From Heloderma charlesbogerti (taxonomy: Eukaryota; Chordata; Lepidosauria; Squamata; Helodermatidae): DNA of 64,000 bases. The stretch is from contig JANEZZ010001900.1 in NCBI GenBank assembly GCA_026122225.1, positions 434,001 to 498,000 of the forward strand, given 5' to 3'. The notes under the pieces were generated by a model, which saw only the letters and a list, made by a program, of their open reading frames with translations, ran no database searches and was not told where the DNA came from. Of the stretch, positions 35,740-47,900 are shown piece by piece; position 1 is the stretch's first letter, and the number at the start of each line of letters is the position of its first letter. Made by a program: the position numbers and the translations under genes.

Positions 35740-36190
35740 ATATTAGGGCCCAATCCTAATAGGATGGCCATAAGCCTCCAAACTCAAGAGGCTTACAGCC
35801 ATCCTATGAAGAGCAGGAGGACAGCAGAGACAATCGTCACCTCTGTGCTCCTCCCACTCTGCATTTGGCTAAATGGGCTTTTTCACCCATCTAGCTGGGG
35901 TTCTGCAGAGCAGGACGGAAGGAAGCTGGGGAAGCCTGGGGATACAGTGTAAGCTGGCCTCCTAGTCCCCCACATGTCTACCCTTTCCCTCTTCTCTGAG
36001 GTTGCTTTTGCAAGCTTGGAGAGGCAGCCATTGTAGTTCCCTCTGTGGTGGCTATGAGGGGAGGGGAAGGGGAGCTCAGATTCCTGGCTCTGAGGTCAGA
36101 GAGCTGGCTCCAGCCTCGGATCCAGGAATCCAAACTATCCTATGGCCCCCAAGACTCTGTCTAAGGGCCACAGGATTGCTTGCTCTGGTA
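35740..36190. repeat. Unclassified repeat, copy 2 of a pair
   Basis: It starts near GGGCCCAATCCTAATAGGAT and ends near AGGGCCACAGGATTGC, which look like short inverted ends. The interior is alignable by eye with 30700-30945 (GGAGAGGCAGCC, a GGGGAGGGG tract, CTATCCTATGGCCCC). Probably a non-autonomous DNA element; the borders are approximate. Confidence 0.5.
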
Positions 36191-36429
36191 GCTAAGAACT
36201 TTCCACTAATTAGGTACAGAAAGTTCCGAGCAATGTGTGATGTTATGTATATCTTTTAACTTAAATCCAAATTTTTCTCTCTCTCAACTATGGCCATGGG
36301 ATAACAAAGAGAAAAGAAGACTATTGAAGCTGTTTTTAAAAATAATTTTGGGCACATTCTCTCCCATCTTCCATCATCTTTGTGTCCAAAGAGAACATAA
36401 CATTATGTTTTGTCCTTGTAGTTTATGGT

Positions 36430-36500
36430 TTTGCTTGTATTTTGTGAACCATCTATATTGCTCCGGCTGTTGGATGACATAGAAATGTAATACATAAATA
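36430..36500 (+). mobile_element. L2 3'-tail fragment
   Basis: GTGAACCATCTATATTGCTC, then CGGCTGTTGGATGACATAG and AAATGTAATACATAAATAAT follow the L2 3' end (GTGAACCGCCC..GGCTATTGGG..). Only about 70 bases remain. Confidence 0.6.
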
Positions 36501-38278
36501 ATAGAATCCTGATGCCCCTGGGCTGACATACCGTATTAAGCTGGTTGATGGCTGAAGACAGCTGTTAAAACAAACATATTTGTTAAAAATGGCTTAATAT
36601 CTGAAAACACTAAAAGCCAAATTACCCCCAACCCCTCTGTTAAAGGAAAGCCAAACAGCTCTAACACCTAGGCAAAAACTACCACTGTAGATTTAGTCCT
36701 CCCACTATTGCTCTGTCGAAGAAGAAGAGGCAGAAACAGTTTAGGCTTACAGAACATGCATTAATTCTGCTGTCACTGCCCTGTCTTCCCAGGGCCTCAG
36801 AAATCAACTTTATCACAGAGAATCATGCTTTATATTGGGACTCTTATCATTATTATTTCCCATAAGCTCTAGGGTGACACTGAACATTACAGCAAATGGG
36901 AAACCTTTAGCTAAATAATTGGATAGTTCACATCAATACGTGAAATTCAGCCCATGTACAGCTTTTCCGTCCACACTGCTGCTTGATCCCAGTGATGTAA
37001 TATGAAAGATTTTTCATGGATTTTTTTTTCTGAAATTGGAACTTTTCCACTGCTATACTTTTCTACCACTGTTTTTTCTAGTTTCAGAAATGCATGGTTT
37101 CATAAAGTTAATTAGTCTGGTTATATCCAAATAGAGGTTGAGGATCTCAAGTTATTGGCCTGGATTGGAAATAAATACTTCCGCTTAATAAACTAATATA
37201 TACACAAGGCTTGTGCCTATACATTGCCCTCCCTCCTCACTTCTTGTTATACCATGATTGAATGCTTCTTGGCTTAATTAACCTTTGTTTCCCTTTACAT
37301 CCAAACTGTGAAACTATGCTTAGCAAAATTAGAATGAGCCAGCCATAGTTTGAAGTTGGTTTAAGATCCTGGCTTGTTCTGATCCTGCAAACCATTGTTT
37401 CCCAGTTCGTCAGTAATGGGAAATAATGGTTAATTAAGCCAAGAAGTGTTGAATCATGGCATGCCAAGAAGCAAGGTGATAAGAAGCAATGGAAGAATGG
37501 AGTGCTATGGCACAAGGTTTGTGCATATGTCTCCTTATTAGGCTGAAGTATGTACATCTGGAACAGGCCACTACTTATGGTGCAGGCTGTTCTCTCCCCT
37601 AACTATTGGTTTGAGATGACGATTAGTATGGAGGACCAAAACAAATAGCCAAGGTGATGCAGTTGTGTTTAATTATATTTCTCCTACCCCACTTCAATCA
37701 GAGAGGGCTCTGCTCTTTATTATTTATTTTGCCCATATTGCTAGAGCGGCCAACAGGCAGAATATTAACCCATATGCTACTTTGGAGGTTGCCCTTTGTT
37801 ATCCTTCTGTGTTCTTGATTGACAGTTCACAGCGAAATGTTTATACTCTGTATATTTGATGGGATTTTGCTTCCCTTGACTATCTCAAAGTATACTGATC
37901 TTTCCGTTTGCCTTTGATTACTCTGTCTTTGAGTAAGAGATGAAGGTGAGCGTAAACCAGGATCCTCCCCCACCCCCTGCGATTCCATCAGTAAGCCCAA
38001 GTGCAACTATCTATCCTAGCATGCCCTTATGTCTGGGGCAGGTTTTGGAGTTGTATTTGTCAGTTTAGTGGTCCATTCTGATTTTCTGAGGAGTTGTAAA
38101 CCCTTCTCCTTATTAGCTTTGATATTAATTGGGAAAAACTGTTTGCTTAAGCTGTTTGTTTAAGTTGTTTAAATCATGAGAAGACAGTGATATGTTCTTT
38201 CGATAGTTTGTTTGCCCATACAAATGCCAATTTTAAAAATGTTTTAAAAAAGGATTCTTCATTTTACACATTCCAAGA

Positions 38279-38279
<1 letters not shown>

Positions 38280-38311
<32 letters not shown>
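38280..38311. repeat. (ATC)n microsatellite just upstream of a SPOCK3 exon
   Basis: About ten ATC units end 37 bases before the exon start at 38349. It lies where a branch point or the upstream edge of the acceptor region is normally found, with a TTTGTTTTCTTTCAG pyrimidine tract between it and the exon. Confidence 0.9.
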
Positions 38312-38348
38312 TGCTGCTCACCGCTCTACCTGCTTTGTTTTCTTTCAG

Positions 38349-38475
38349 TATGAAAGAGGCTGGTCTAGGCCATAAACAATGGAGAGTTGGTCCTCTGTCA
38401 TCAAAATGCAAACAATGTCCAGTAGTTTATACCAATCCTGTTTGTGGATCAGATGGCCACACATATTCCTCTCAG
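38349..38475 (+). CDS. SPOCK3: SPOCK3 (testican-3) coding exon, Kazal module first half
   Basis: The exon has 127 bases with acceptor TTTTCTTTCAG before it and donor GTAAGAA from 38476. The first base completes the split Ser codon from 15473; the exon ends on a codon border (phase 0). It encodes 42 codons: MKEAGLGHKQWRVGPLSSKC, then KQCPVVYTNPVCGSDGHTYS and SQ. CPVVY..PVCGSDGHTYS is the Kazal signature of the testican follistatin-like domain, and the next Cys opens the following exon. The spacer between MKEAG and CKQCPVVY seems one residue longer than in the mammalian SPOCK3 I remember. The frame is clean and the spacing and phases support expression. Confidence 0.95.
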
Positions 38476-39257
38476 GTAAGAATAATTAACGGAGTTTATC
38501 AGCTATTGTACAGTATTCTGCTTCTTAACATTGTTGCTTACCCTGTTTAAACAAGTTTACTAGATCTTGTACTTGTACATTCTATAAAATAATGCACAAT
38601 TCAACCTGATTAAAAAAAAAAAATCCACATAAGAAATCACAGTGCCAGTTAATCTCATTAAGCAAGTTTAGTTGTTAGCATTAAGTTTTCCTTTTTTATA
38701 TATTTCCAGAAGAAATTGATCCAATATTAAAATGGTCATTTAAAATAAATAATAAAATTGTTTTTCACCAGTGTGTAGGCATCAAGAGATAGCATCCCAT
38801 TTTTACTAAGGAGTAAAGGAGTATTTTTACATCCCATTTAATACTAAAGGAGTATCATTACCAGCTTGCTTGCTTAGATTGTTTGTTTGGTTTTACAGAG
38901 TGCTCAATTGAATAGGTAGATGTACAGTCTATATAAATCCTAATAGGCAATACTAGGACCTGTTTTCTTCCAGATGCCTTAAGATCAGTGTCTTAAGAGG
39001 TGGGCAAAATTGCTATGGAATAATTATATGCATGTCTTTTTCATTACCAAGATTCACTTTCACAAGCAAAAAACAAAAACAAAATATTTTTTTCCACAGT
39101 GAAATTATACATGTTTGGCTTCTGATAATCAATGACATTCACAGTCATTTAAGGGCTTTTCACCATATGGAAATTTGTTGTTGGGTTCCTGTGTGAACCA
39201 GGGTATAAAGAATTAAATGCCATATTTTCTCTCCTCTCTTTGTAAGTGTATGAGGTG

Positions 39258-39420
39258 ACACTGATTTATTTATTTAGTACGTTTCTAATCTGCCCAATAA
39301 CTAGGGTTCTCTGGGCAGATTACAACCAGTTAAAAAACTAAAATGCCATTTTAAAACACAGTTAAAAATATAAAATACAATAGAAATATTAAAAAGAATG
39401 AAATACAATATACTGAATCC
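39258..39420 (-). mobile_element. L2 3'-tail fragment
   Basis: GATTTATTTATTTAGTACG, then TCTAATCTGCCCAATAACTA and an A-rich run with AAAATACAATAGAAAT is an L2-like 3' end in reverse. Confidence 0.6.
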
Positions 39421-39570
39421 CCCTTCTCTAGGTTCTGAGGGCCAAACTAAATGTCCCTTTAATCACACATAGCTGAGCTTTGTGTGATTATTTCCTCTTC
39501 TGTTTCATTGATTCCAATGAAGACTTTTTTCCCTTTTTTTTTTTTTTAACTCCACTCCCTCCCTGATGGG

Positions 39571-39592
39571 GTGTGTGTGTGTGTGTGTGTGT
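39571..39592. repeat. (GT)n microsatellite
   Basis: Eleven GT units, following a T-rich tract at 39530-39547. Confidence 0.9.
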
Positions 39593-40202
39593 AATTTCAG
39601 GATGAAAACGGGGCAGGGAGAAAACTAAAAACCTCCTCTTCCAAAGCGCCAAGGTTCCTATCCAGATTGGGGCTGCGCACTTGCAGGGAAGTAGGGAGAA
39701 CAATCACACATAGCTCAGCTATGTGTGACTAAAGGAACATTTAGTTTGGCCTTGAGTGTCCTTATCTTCCACAGTGTCAGCAACTCCTGGGACCTTCTGA
39801 CTCCTAAACCAAACCAAGCTGAACATTTTCAGTGCTTTACTGTGTTTATATAAGTAACTTAGAATAGTTTAAATGATTGGTTATACATTCAATGTGAAGA
39901 TACTTTATGATGACAAAGCACCTTATGAATACATCATAAGGTAATGGTCAAGAATTATGACCAGAAAAAAGCAAGACATGTCAGTGTAACTATGAAAGTT
40001 AAAATGAAAAGACTGACAAAATTTCTTGTAGCAAGATTAGCAACCTACCAATTCTTTAGAAATGCACCTGACTCCTGTTTATGGTTATCAGTTGTGCAGC
40101 TGTGTTAATAGTACCCAAGTAGTTACCTGGTGCCTGGTTCAAAAGTAATTACTTGCCAATCTTCTGGGCTGTTCTTTTAACAGATAACACGAAACACATT
40201 AA

Positions 40203-40286
40203 GGGCACAATCTTATGCATGTTTGGCTGGGGAATGCTGGGAGCAGTAGTGCTTTTTTCCGCCTAAACATGCATAGGATTGCACCC
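40203..40286. mobile_element. 84-bp palindromic MITE (Harbinger-like) with TAA duplication
   Basis: Left GGGCACAATCTTATGCATGT and right ACATGCATAGGATTGCACCC are near-perfect inverted ends of about 22 bp. TAA flanks both sides (40200-40202, 40287-40289). The middle (GGGAATGCTGGGAGCAG region) differs from the 20431 copy, so the two share ends but not core. Confidence 0.8.
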
Positions 40287-40681
40287 TAAGGGTTCAATAT
40301 TTTGAATGAGTTCATCTGATTTTTGAATTTGGAGTTTCCCTAACTGGCCTGAACTAGATTTGTGGGTTTATTACACCTTCAGCCATAACTATTGACACTC
40401 TTTAACCCAAAATAGAAAGGGTTGACATAGATGCTCCAGCCAACACTATCTACAAGCACAGGGCAGGGCAGCTTGTTTTTATTGCTGCTCATTGTGTTCA
40501 ATAATATAACTGAGCAGTGAATGTGAAAACTATAGTTATGGAAATTGCATGGAGGATTGCAAGCCCTGAGAAGGTGGTTTCTGAGGGCTTCTAGTTCACC
40601 CTAATCAGTGCAAAGGGGGTCGGGGAGAGAACCAGGCAACAAAGCAGAATAATAGCAAACACTTAACCTAACCCCCTTAGT

Positions 40682-41029
40682 CAGCCTTCCCCAACCTGGT
40701 GCCCTCCAGATGTGTTGGACTGCAACTCCCATGCTGTCCAGTGCAACCGGAAGAGAGAGCCAGTGTGGTATAGTGGCTAGAGTGTTGGACTAGGAGTCAG
40801 GAGATCCGGGTTCTAGTCCCCGTTCAGCCATGGAAGCTCACTGGGTGACTTTGGGCCAGTGACAGACTCTCAGCCCAACCCACCTCACAGGGTTGTTGTT
40901 GTGAGGATAAAATGGAGGAGGAGGATTGTGTAAGCTGCCTTGGGTTCCTTAAGGAGGAAAAAAGGCGGGATATAAATGTAATAAATAAATAAACAAACAA
41001 ACCAGAGGGCATGAAGTTGGAGGAGGCTG
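40682..41029. mobile_element. hAT DNA transposon split by a Sauria-type SINE
   Basis: The left end CAGCCTTCCCCAACCTGGTG and the reverse complement of the right end, CAGCCTCCTCCAACTTCATG, are inverted repeats continuing through GCCCTC. The identical 8-bp duplication CCCTTAGT flanks it (40674-40681, 41030-41037). Most of the interior is the SINE at about 40755-41002; without it the hAT is only about 100 bp. Confidence 0.88.
40755..41002 (+). mobile_element. tRNA-derived SINE (Sauria-SINE type)
   Basis: The head AGAGCCAGTGTGGTATAGTG resembles a tRNA gene, with an A box around 40771-40784 (TAGTGGCTAGAGTG) and a B box GGTTCTAGTCC at 40809-40819, the two internal RNA polymerase III promoter elements. 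The body ACTTTGGGCCAGTGACAG, then CACAGGGTTGTTGTTGTGAG leads to a 3' end GGCGGGATATAAATG and an AATAAATAAA tail. The same SINE is at 55249-55490. The lineage name is from memory of squamate SINEs. Confidence 0.85.
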
Positions 41030-41039
41030 CCCTTAGTCA

Positions 41040-43140
41040 TTTACTGCAGTAATGAAACATAGTAATTTGGATTCTCAAGGTCATTTCCAAGCGTCTTGAT
41101 TGTTTGTCTGTCCTAGTAAAGATGTATGCCTTCAGAAGTTATTCAAACTGTATAATGCTGATTTATAAAAATCAAGGTTATTTTGAGGTGTGATCAATCT
41201 TGAAATTGACATAAAAGATAAATATTTTTGTTCACTCCAGGCAAACATATTTTAATTGTATTTGTCAAGCCTCAATAAGGACTTGACATTGCTGTACGAC
41301 ATAGCTACCTTCTTTCACTTGCAATTTCTTTGTGAATGACTTTTGTAAATTAATAATACAGTTTTTGAACACATGTCAGTAAACTGTATCAGTTGTGTAG
41401 AAATGAGCGCTGCTGCAATAAAAGTGTCCCAGTAGGGGTTGCTTTGGGATTTCCATGCCATGCTCTCATACTCCCGCTAAATCCATAGAGTGGTTGATCA
41501 GAGTATTGTAAGAATGATAGTTGAAGAATTGTGGTAGTGCAAATGATAGAGATTGCTACGGCAGTATTAAAGCTAGAAGAAAGATCTGGTTCCTGCTCTG
41601 AAACTGAATAGCAAATGTTGAAGTTCTTTGTTAGGTTTTTTTACTCTCTTTTTTTGGCTGTAAAATGGAATTAATGCAGATAAGTAAGCAAAAGGTTCTA
41701 ACAATTTACAGTTTCAATATTCTCTGTTACTGGCATCTAAGAATCCTACCCCCTCTTTTTTACTTTAAACATCAATGGTCTTTTCTTAACAAAATGCCAT
41801 ATGAAGAAGTATTACAAAAATATGGAATGTTTATCTGATACAACTCACTCTACATTTTTGGCTGTTTCATTTCAGGTTTTTTTTTCCCTTTTATTATATT
41901 TTTCAGAAACTGGTAATACTCACCACTCTACATATCAAATATTTCTAGTTGGTTTTAGAATCCTGTTTCATTTTCATGAGAGATATGTTTGTGTTTGTCA
42001 GAAATTAAGAATACTATTAGCAATGTGTTCATTTAGTAAAGGTTTTCTAGTGAAAACATCCACTTGTGAAATAACCCAGAGCAAATCTCCTGAACACTAG
42101 TTTTGTATTCCCTCCACCCGACTCTGCCTTAAGCTCTTCAGCCAGGTATAAAAGCATTCTTTTTTCATTATGAATATTCAATATCCTATTACAAGACTTA
42201 AAGTCCCTGTGTGGATGTTGTTTTAGGACACTTAGCATGGTTGTAGAAAGTTAAGTGAGGTGTCAGATACAAAGCACAGAACGTAAGAGATTTAACGAAG
42301 AACACACTTTTTGCCAATTTGTCAAAAGGGGGTGGAGAAGAATTTTAAAAGGAAAAATTTGAGTTGGGATTAGAGAGAGAGAGCATGCACCACATAAGTG
42401 TTTGAGGAGGGAGTTTCCAGTAGACAAGGCTGTAAAGCAGAATATAAGGAGTCATTTAAGAGAGCAGGATATTTGGGGGTAGCTGAGCCCCAATGGATTT
42501 TCTAATGGATTTTCCTTATTTCAGAGTCTACAGTCCTTAATTAAAAATATTTAAGATGTCTACCCACTGCTAGCAAAATATTGCAGGAAACAGAGAACCT
42601 CCTTATACTGAAAAATGGAAGGTGACCTGGCACGCAGTTTTAGTGAATAAGTTTATATGTTATAAACTTGGGGAAGGATAAATAATTAGTCCAGAATCTT
42701 CGCTGGAATGTTGCTCCTCCTTCACTTTCTTTGGGCTGGGCCTATGGATATGTTAGGCAAGAAATGTTGGACATTGTTTAAAGAAGACATGGAATTGTTC
42801 TAAATTATTTAGATAATCAAAATCATGAGTCCTCATTTTAATTTTATATTTACAAATATATTTTTAATAAACTGTGTCCTCTTTTTTCTGTATGAAATCA
42901 ATTAAAGTTGGCAAAATTTGAGGAAAAGACTAGCTAGCAGCTACCTGTCAGTTTGTAAGCACTGCCCAGCCATTGACTCAGCTTCTGTGATAATCAGAAC
43001 TCTGGTTCCATTTTATTGAAAAGAGTACATGCAAGATTTGAGCATTCCTATTAGAATCAAATCAAGGTGAGAAGCACCCTGTGATTTAGACTGAAGAAGA
43101 GAGAGCTGTCTAGTCAAGATATTCCTGAAAGCCATATTGC
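41040..43140. other. SPOCK3 intron, no recognised feature
   Basis: AT-rich, no splice-bounded coding sequence, no classified repeat. Short frames such as 41801-42100 lack protein character. Confidence 0.4.
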
Positions 43141-43144
43141 CCAC

Positions 43145-44770
43145 TTTGTTGTTGTTCAATCGTTAAGTCGTGTCCGACTCTTCGTGACACCAAGGACCAT
43201 AGCACGCCAGGCCTTCCTGTCCTCCACTCGCTCCCGGAGTGTGCTCAAGTTCATATTCATTGCATCGGTGATGCTATCTAGCCATCTCATCCTCTGCTGC
43301 CCCCTTCTCCTTTTGTCTTCAATCTTTCCCAGCATCAGGGTCTTTTCCAGTAAGTTTTCTCTTCGCATTAGGTGGCCAAAATATTTGAGCTTCAGCTTCA
43401 GTATCTGTCCTTCCAATGAGCACTCCTGGTTGATTTCCTTTAGGATGGACTGATTTGACCTCTTTGCAGTCCAGGGGACTCGTAAGAGTCTTCTCCAGCA
43501 CCACAGTTCGAAAGCATCAATTCTTTGGCGCTCAGCCTTCCTTATAGTCCAGCTCTCGCAGCCATACGTTACGCTACTGGGAAAACCATAGCTTTGATTA
43601 GACAGACCTTTGTCGCCAAAGTGATGTCTCTGCTTCTTACTATGCTGTCTAGGCTTGTCATAGCTTTCCTCCCAAGGAGCAAGCGTCTTTTAATTTCATG
43701 GCTACAGTCACCGTCTGCAGTGATCTTGGAGCCCAAGAAAGTAAAATCTGTCACTGCTTCCATTTCTTCCCCTTCTATATGCCAGGAAGTGATGGGGCCA
43801 GTTGCCATGATCTTAGTTTTTTTAATGTTGAGTTTTAAACCAGCTTTTGCACTCTCCACTTTCACCCTCAACAAGAGGCTCTTTAGATCCTCTTCGCTTT
43901 CTGCCATTAAGGTGGTATCGTCTGCGTATCTGAGGTTGTTGATAATTCTCCCGGCAATCTGAATTCCGACCTATGATTCATCCAACCTGGTGTTTCCATA
44001 TAAGTTAAATAAGCAGGGCGACAATATGCAGCCTTGTCGTACTCCTTTCCCAATTTTGAACCAATCGGTTGTTCCATGTCTGGTTCTTACTGTTGCTTCT
44101 TGACCCTCGTACAGGTTTCTCAGGAGACAGGTAAGGTGATCTGGTACTCCCATCTCTTTAAGAATTTGCCACAGTTTGTTGTGATCCACACAATCAAAGG
44201 CTTTAGCGTAGTCAATGAAGCAGAAATAGACGTTTTTCTAGAATTCTCTTGCTTTCCCCATGATCCAGCAAATGTTGGCAATTTGATCTCTAGTTCCTCT
44301 ACCTCTTCGAAACCCAGCTTGTACTTCCGGTAGTTCTCGGTTCACATACTGCTGAAGCCTAGCTTGTAGGATTTTGAGCCTCACCTTGCTGGCATGTGAA
44401 ATGAGCGCAATTGTACGGTAGTTTGAACACTCTTGGAATTGGAATGTAAACTGACCTTTTCCAGTCTTGTGGCCACTGTTGAGTGTTCCAAATTTGTTGG
44501 CATATTGAGTGCAACACTTTAACAGCATCATCTTTTAGGATTTTAAATTGCTCAGCTGGAATACTGTCATCTCCGCTAGCTTTGTTGTTACTAATGCTTC
44601 CTAAGGCCCACTTGACTTCACTCTCTAGGATGTCCGGCTCAAGTTCAGTGACAGCACTATCATGGCTATCAGGGACATTCAGATCTTTCCTGTATAGTTC
44701 TTCTGTGTATTCTTTCCACCTCTTCTTAATCTCATCTGCTTCTGTTAGGTCCCTGCCTTCTTTGGCCGTT
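43145..44770 (-). mobile_element. BovB (RTE clade) LINE, 5'-truncated, with broken ORF2
   Basis: On the minus strand the RTE ORF2 order is clear. AKEGRDLTEADEIKKRWKEY lies near 44765, KASGDDSIPAEQFKILK near 44570, then QAGFRRGRGTRDQIA, the palm box GVRQGCILSPCLFNLY and the catalytic NLRYADDTTLMAES near 43930-43900. FLGSKITADGDCSHEIKRRL follows and the C-terminus has LKYFGHLMRRENLLEKTLML and KSRTRLND, ending at 43156. Then comes the BovB 3' end (+ strand GTTGTTGTTCAATCGTTAAG). At least three frameshifts or stops break it. At its 5' side it is cut at 44770 by an L2 tail. Confidence 0.92.
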
Positions 44771-44993
44771 ATTTATTTATTTATTTATTTCATTTCTATA
44801 CCACCCAATAGCCGAAGCTCTCTGGGCGGTTCACAAAAATTAAAACCAAACAACACACAATAAAACAATTCAAAATACATAGAACATTAAAACCACAATA
44901 TAACAATACAACCACAATAAAACCTAGCAGCCGTGCAGGAGTTTAAAATACAGATTTAAAACAGCAAAGATAAAAATTTGGAAAGCTAAAATG

Positions 44994-47900
44994 CTAAAAT
45001 GCCTGGGAAAATAAGAAGGTCTTCACCTGGCGCCAAAAGGAATACAATGTAGGTGCCAGGCGAACCTCACTAGGGAGCTCATTCCAGAGCCGAGGTGCCA
45101 CAGCAGAAAAAGCCCTCCTCCTAGTAGCCACCCGCCTCACTTCCTTTGGCAGGGACTCACGGAGAAGGGCCACTGATGATGATCTTAAGGTTCGGGCAGG
45201 CACATATGGGAGGAGACGATCCTTCAGGTAACCTGGCCCCAAGCCGTTAAGGGCTTTGAATGTTAACACCAGCACTTTGAACCGGGCCCGGAAATTGACT
45301 GGCAGCCAGTGCAGCTGGAAAAGTACTGGCGTAATATGAGCTCGCAGGCCAGTCCCTGTTAACAATCTTGCTGCCCTATTTTGGACCAGCTGAAGTTTCA
45401 GGACCATTTTCAAAGGCAGCCCCACGTATAACGCATTGCAGTAATCCAGGCGAGAAGTTATTAGGGCATGGATAACTGTAGCTAGGCTATCTCTGTCCAG
45501 ATAAGGGCGTAGTTGGTATACCAGCCTAAGCTGATAAAAACTGCTCCGTGCCACTGAGTTCACCTGTGCCTCAAGTGACAGTTCTGGATCCAAGAGCACC
45601 CCCAAACTACGAACCTGATCCTTTAGGGGGAGTGCAACCCCCTCCAGAACAGGTTGAATATCACCTAGCCGGGCAGACGAACCACCCACTAACAGTACCT
45701 CCATCTTGTCTGGATTGAGTTTCAGTTTATTAGCCCTCATCTAGTCCATTACCGTGCCCAGGCACTGATTCAGAACAGCCACTGCCTCACCTGGTTTTGA
45801 TGAGAAAGAGAGGTAGAGGTGGGTGTCATCTGCATATTGATGGCACCTCAGCCCACACCTCCGGATAACCTCCCCCAGCGGTTTCATGTAGATGTTAAAC
45901 AGCATGGGGGATAAAATAGAGCCCTGTGGAACCCCATGGCGCAATTGCCATGGCACAGAGCAATAATTCCCCAGCACCACCTTCTGGAATCGGCCATCCA
46001 AGTAGGAGTGAAACCACTGTAGTGCAGTGCCTCCAACTCCTAACCCAGACAACCTATCCAGAAAGATACCATGGTCGATGGTATCGAAAGCCGCTGAGAG
46101 GTCCAGGAGAATCAACAGGGTCGCACTCCCCCTGTCCCTCTCCCAGCAGAGGTCATCCCACAGGGCAACCAAGGCAGTTTCCGTTCCAAAACCAGGCCTG
46201 AAGCCCGATTGAAATGGATCTAGATAATCCGTTTCATTCAAGAGTGCCTGGAGCTGTCCTACAACCACCCGCTCAAGCACCTTGCCCAGGAAGGGGATGT
46301 TGGCCACTGGCCTATAATTGTTAACATCCTCTGGGTCCAGGTTAGGCTTTTTCAGGAGTGGTCTAATTACTGCCTCTTTTAAAGTGACAGGCACCACTCC
46401 CTCTCTCAAGGAGGAATTTACAACCTCCTGGACCCAGCCGGACAACCCCTCCTTGTTTGATTTAATAAGCCATGAAGGGCAAGGGTCAAGCACACAAGTG
46501 GTCGATCGGACTTGGCCAAGCACCTTGTCCACATCCTCAGGCCTCAGTAACTGAAACTCATCCAATAAAACTGGACCAGACGGTGCTCTGAACGCCTCTA
46601 CCAATGGAACTGCATTAATGGTGGTGTCCAATTCATGACGAATCTGAGCGACTTTATCCTCAAAGTGCTGTGCAAACTTGTCACAGCGTAATACCGAGGG
46701 TTCCACCGTCTCGCTCCCTGGCCCAGAATGTAACAGGCTGCGAACCACTCAGAAAAGCTCCGCTGGACGACACTGAGAAGATGCAATGCTGGTGGAAAAG
46801 AACTGTCTCTTTGCCACCCTCACCGCCACAGAGTAGGCTCGATAGTGGGCTCTTACCTGTGTTCTGTCAGACTCAGCACGAGTTTTCCTCCACCTGCGTT
46901 CTAGCCGTCTCCCCTCTTGCTTCATTGCCCTCAGCTCAGGTGTATACCAAGTAGCTGGCCGGGCTCTGCTCAGAGGGAGAGGGAGCTTGGGCGCGATCGT
47001 GTCAACCGCCCGAGTCATCTCTGCATTCCACAGAGCGACCTGGGCTTCGACAGGAGCACCAGCCATACCAGCAGGAAAATTCCCCAGAGCCCTCTGGAAT
47101 CCATCGGAATCCATTAATCTCCGGGGGTGGACCATTTTAATAGGTCCCCCACCCTTGCAGAGGGGAAAGGCCGCCAGGAGTCTAAACCTCAGCAGGAAGT
47201 GATCTGGCCATGACAAAGGGACAGATGTTAATTCCTCCACTTTCAGATCACCATCCTCCTGCCCAGTCAAGAAAACCAGATCAAGCATGTGTCCTTTTAT
47301 ATGCGTTGGGCCGATGACATGTTGGGACAGCCCCATGGTTGTCATGGTGGCCATGAAGTCCTGAGCCGCCCCAGATACAGCCTCGGCATGGAAGTTGAGA
47401 TCCCCCAGGACCATCATCCTAGGGGTCCTCAACACCAAGTCTGAGACCACCTCTGTCAGCTCAGGCAGGGAGTCTGATGGGCGGTACACCAACAGAATCC
47501 CTAATCTGTCCCAGGTACCCAACACAAGGTACAAACACTCAAGATCTGCACTCGAATGAGCAGGAAGCCTGGAGAGGGAGATTGAATTCCTATAGACCAT
47601 GGCAACCCCCCCTCCCCGACCCTCAAGTCGGTGTTGGTGCTGCACCGAGTACCCAGGAGGGCACAGCTGGGAGAGAGTGACCCCTCCCAGTTCCCCCACC
47701 CAGGTCTCAGTAATACATGCCAGGTCAGCCCCCTCATCCACAATCAAATCATGGATGAGGGAGATTTTATTTTGGGCTGACCTGGCATTCAGCAGCAGCA
47801 CCACCAGACCGGAGGGCAGACTGGTAAGGCTGCCAGGAACCATCAGGTTGGGGGAAGAACCAGAAGAGGGGACAGCTGTAAGGTGTCTAGCCCCTCTTCT

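Noticed and set aside
40771..40819. tRNA gene
   Set aside because: A and B boxes are present but the cloverleaf is not kept and the sequence continues into a SINE body and tail; a second copy exists at 55249.
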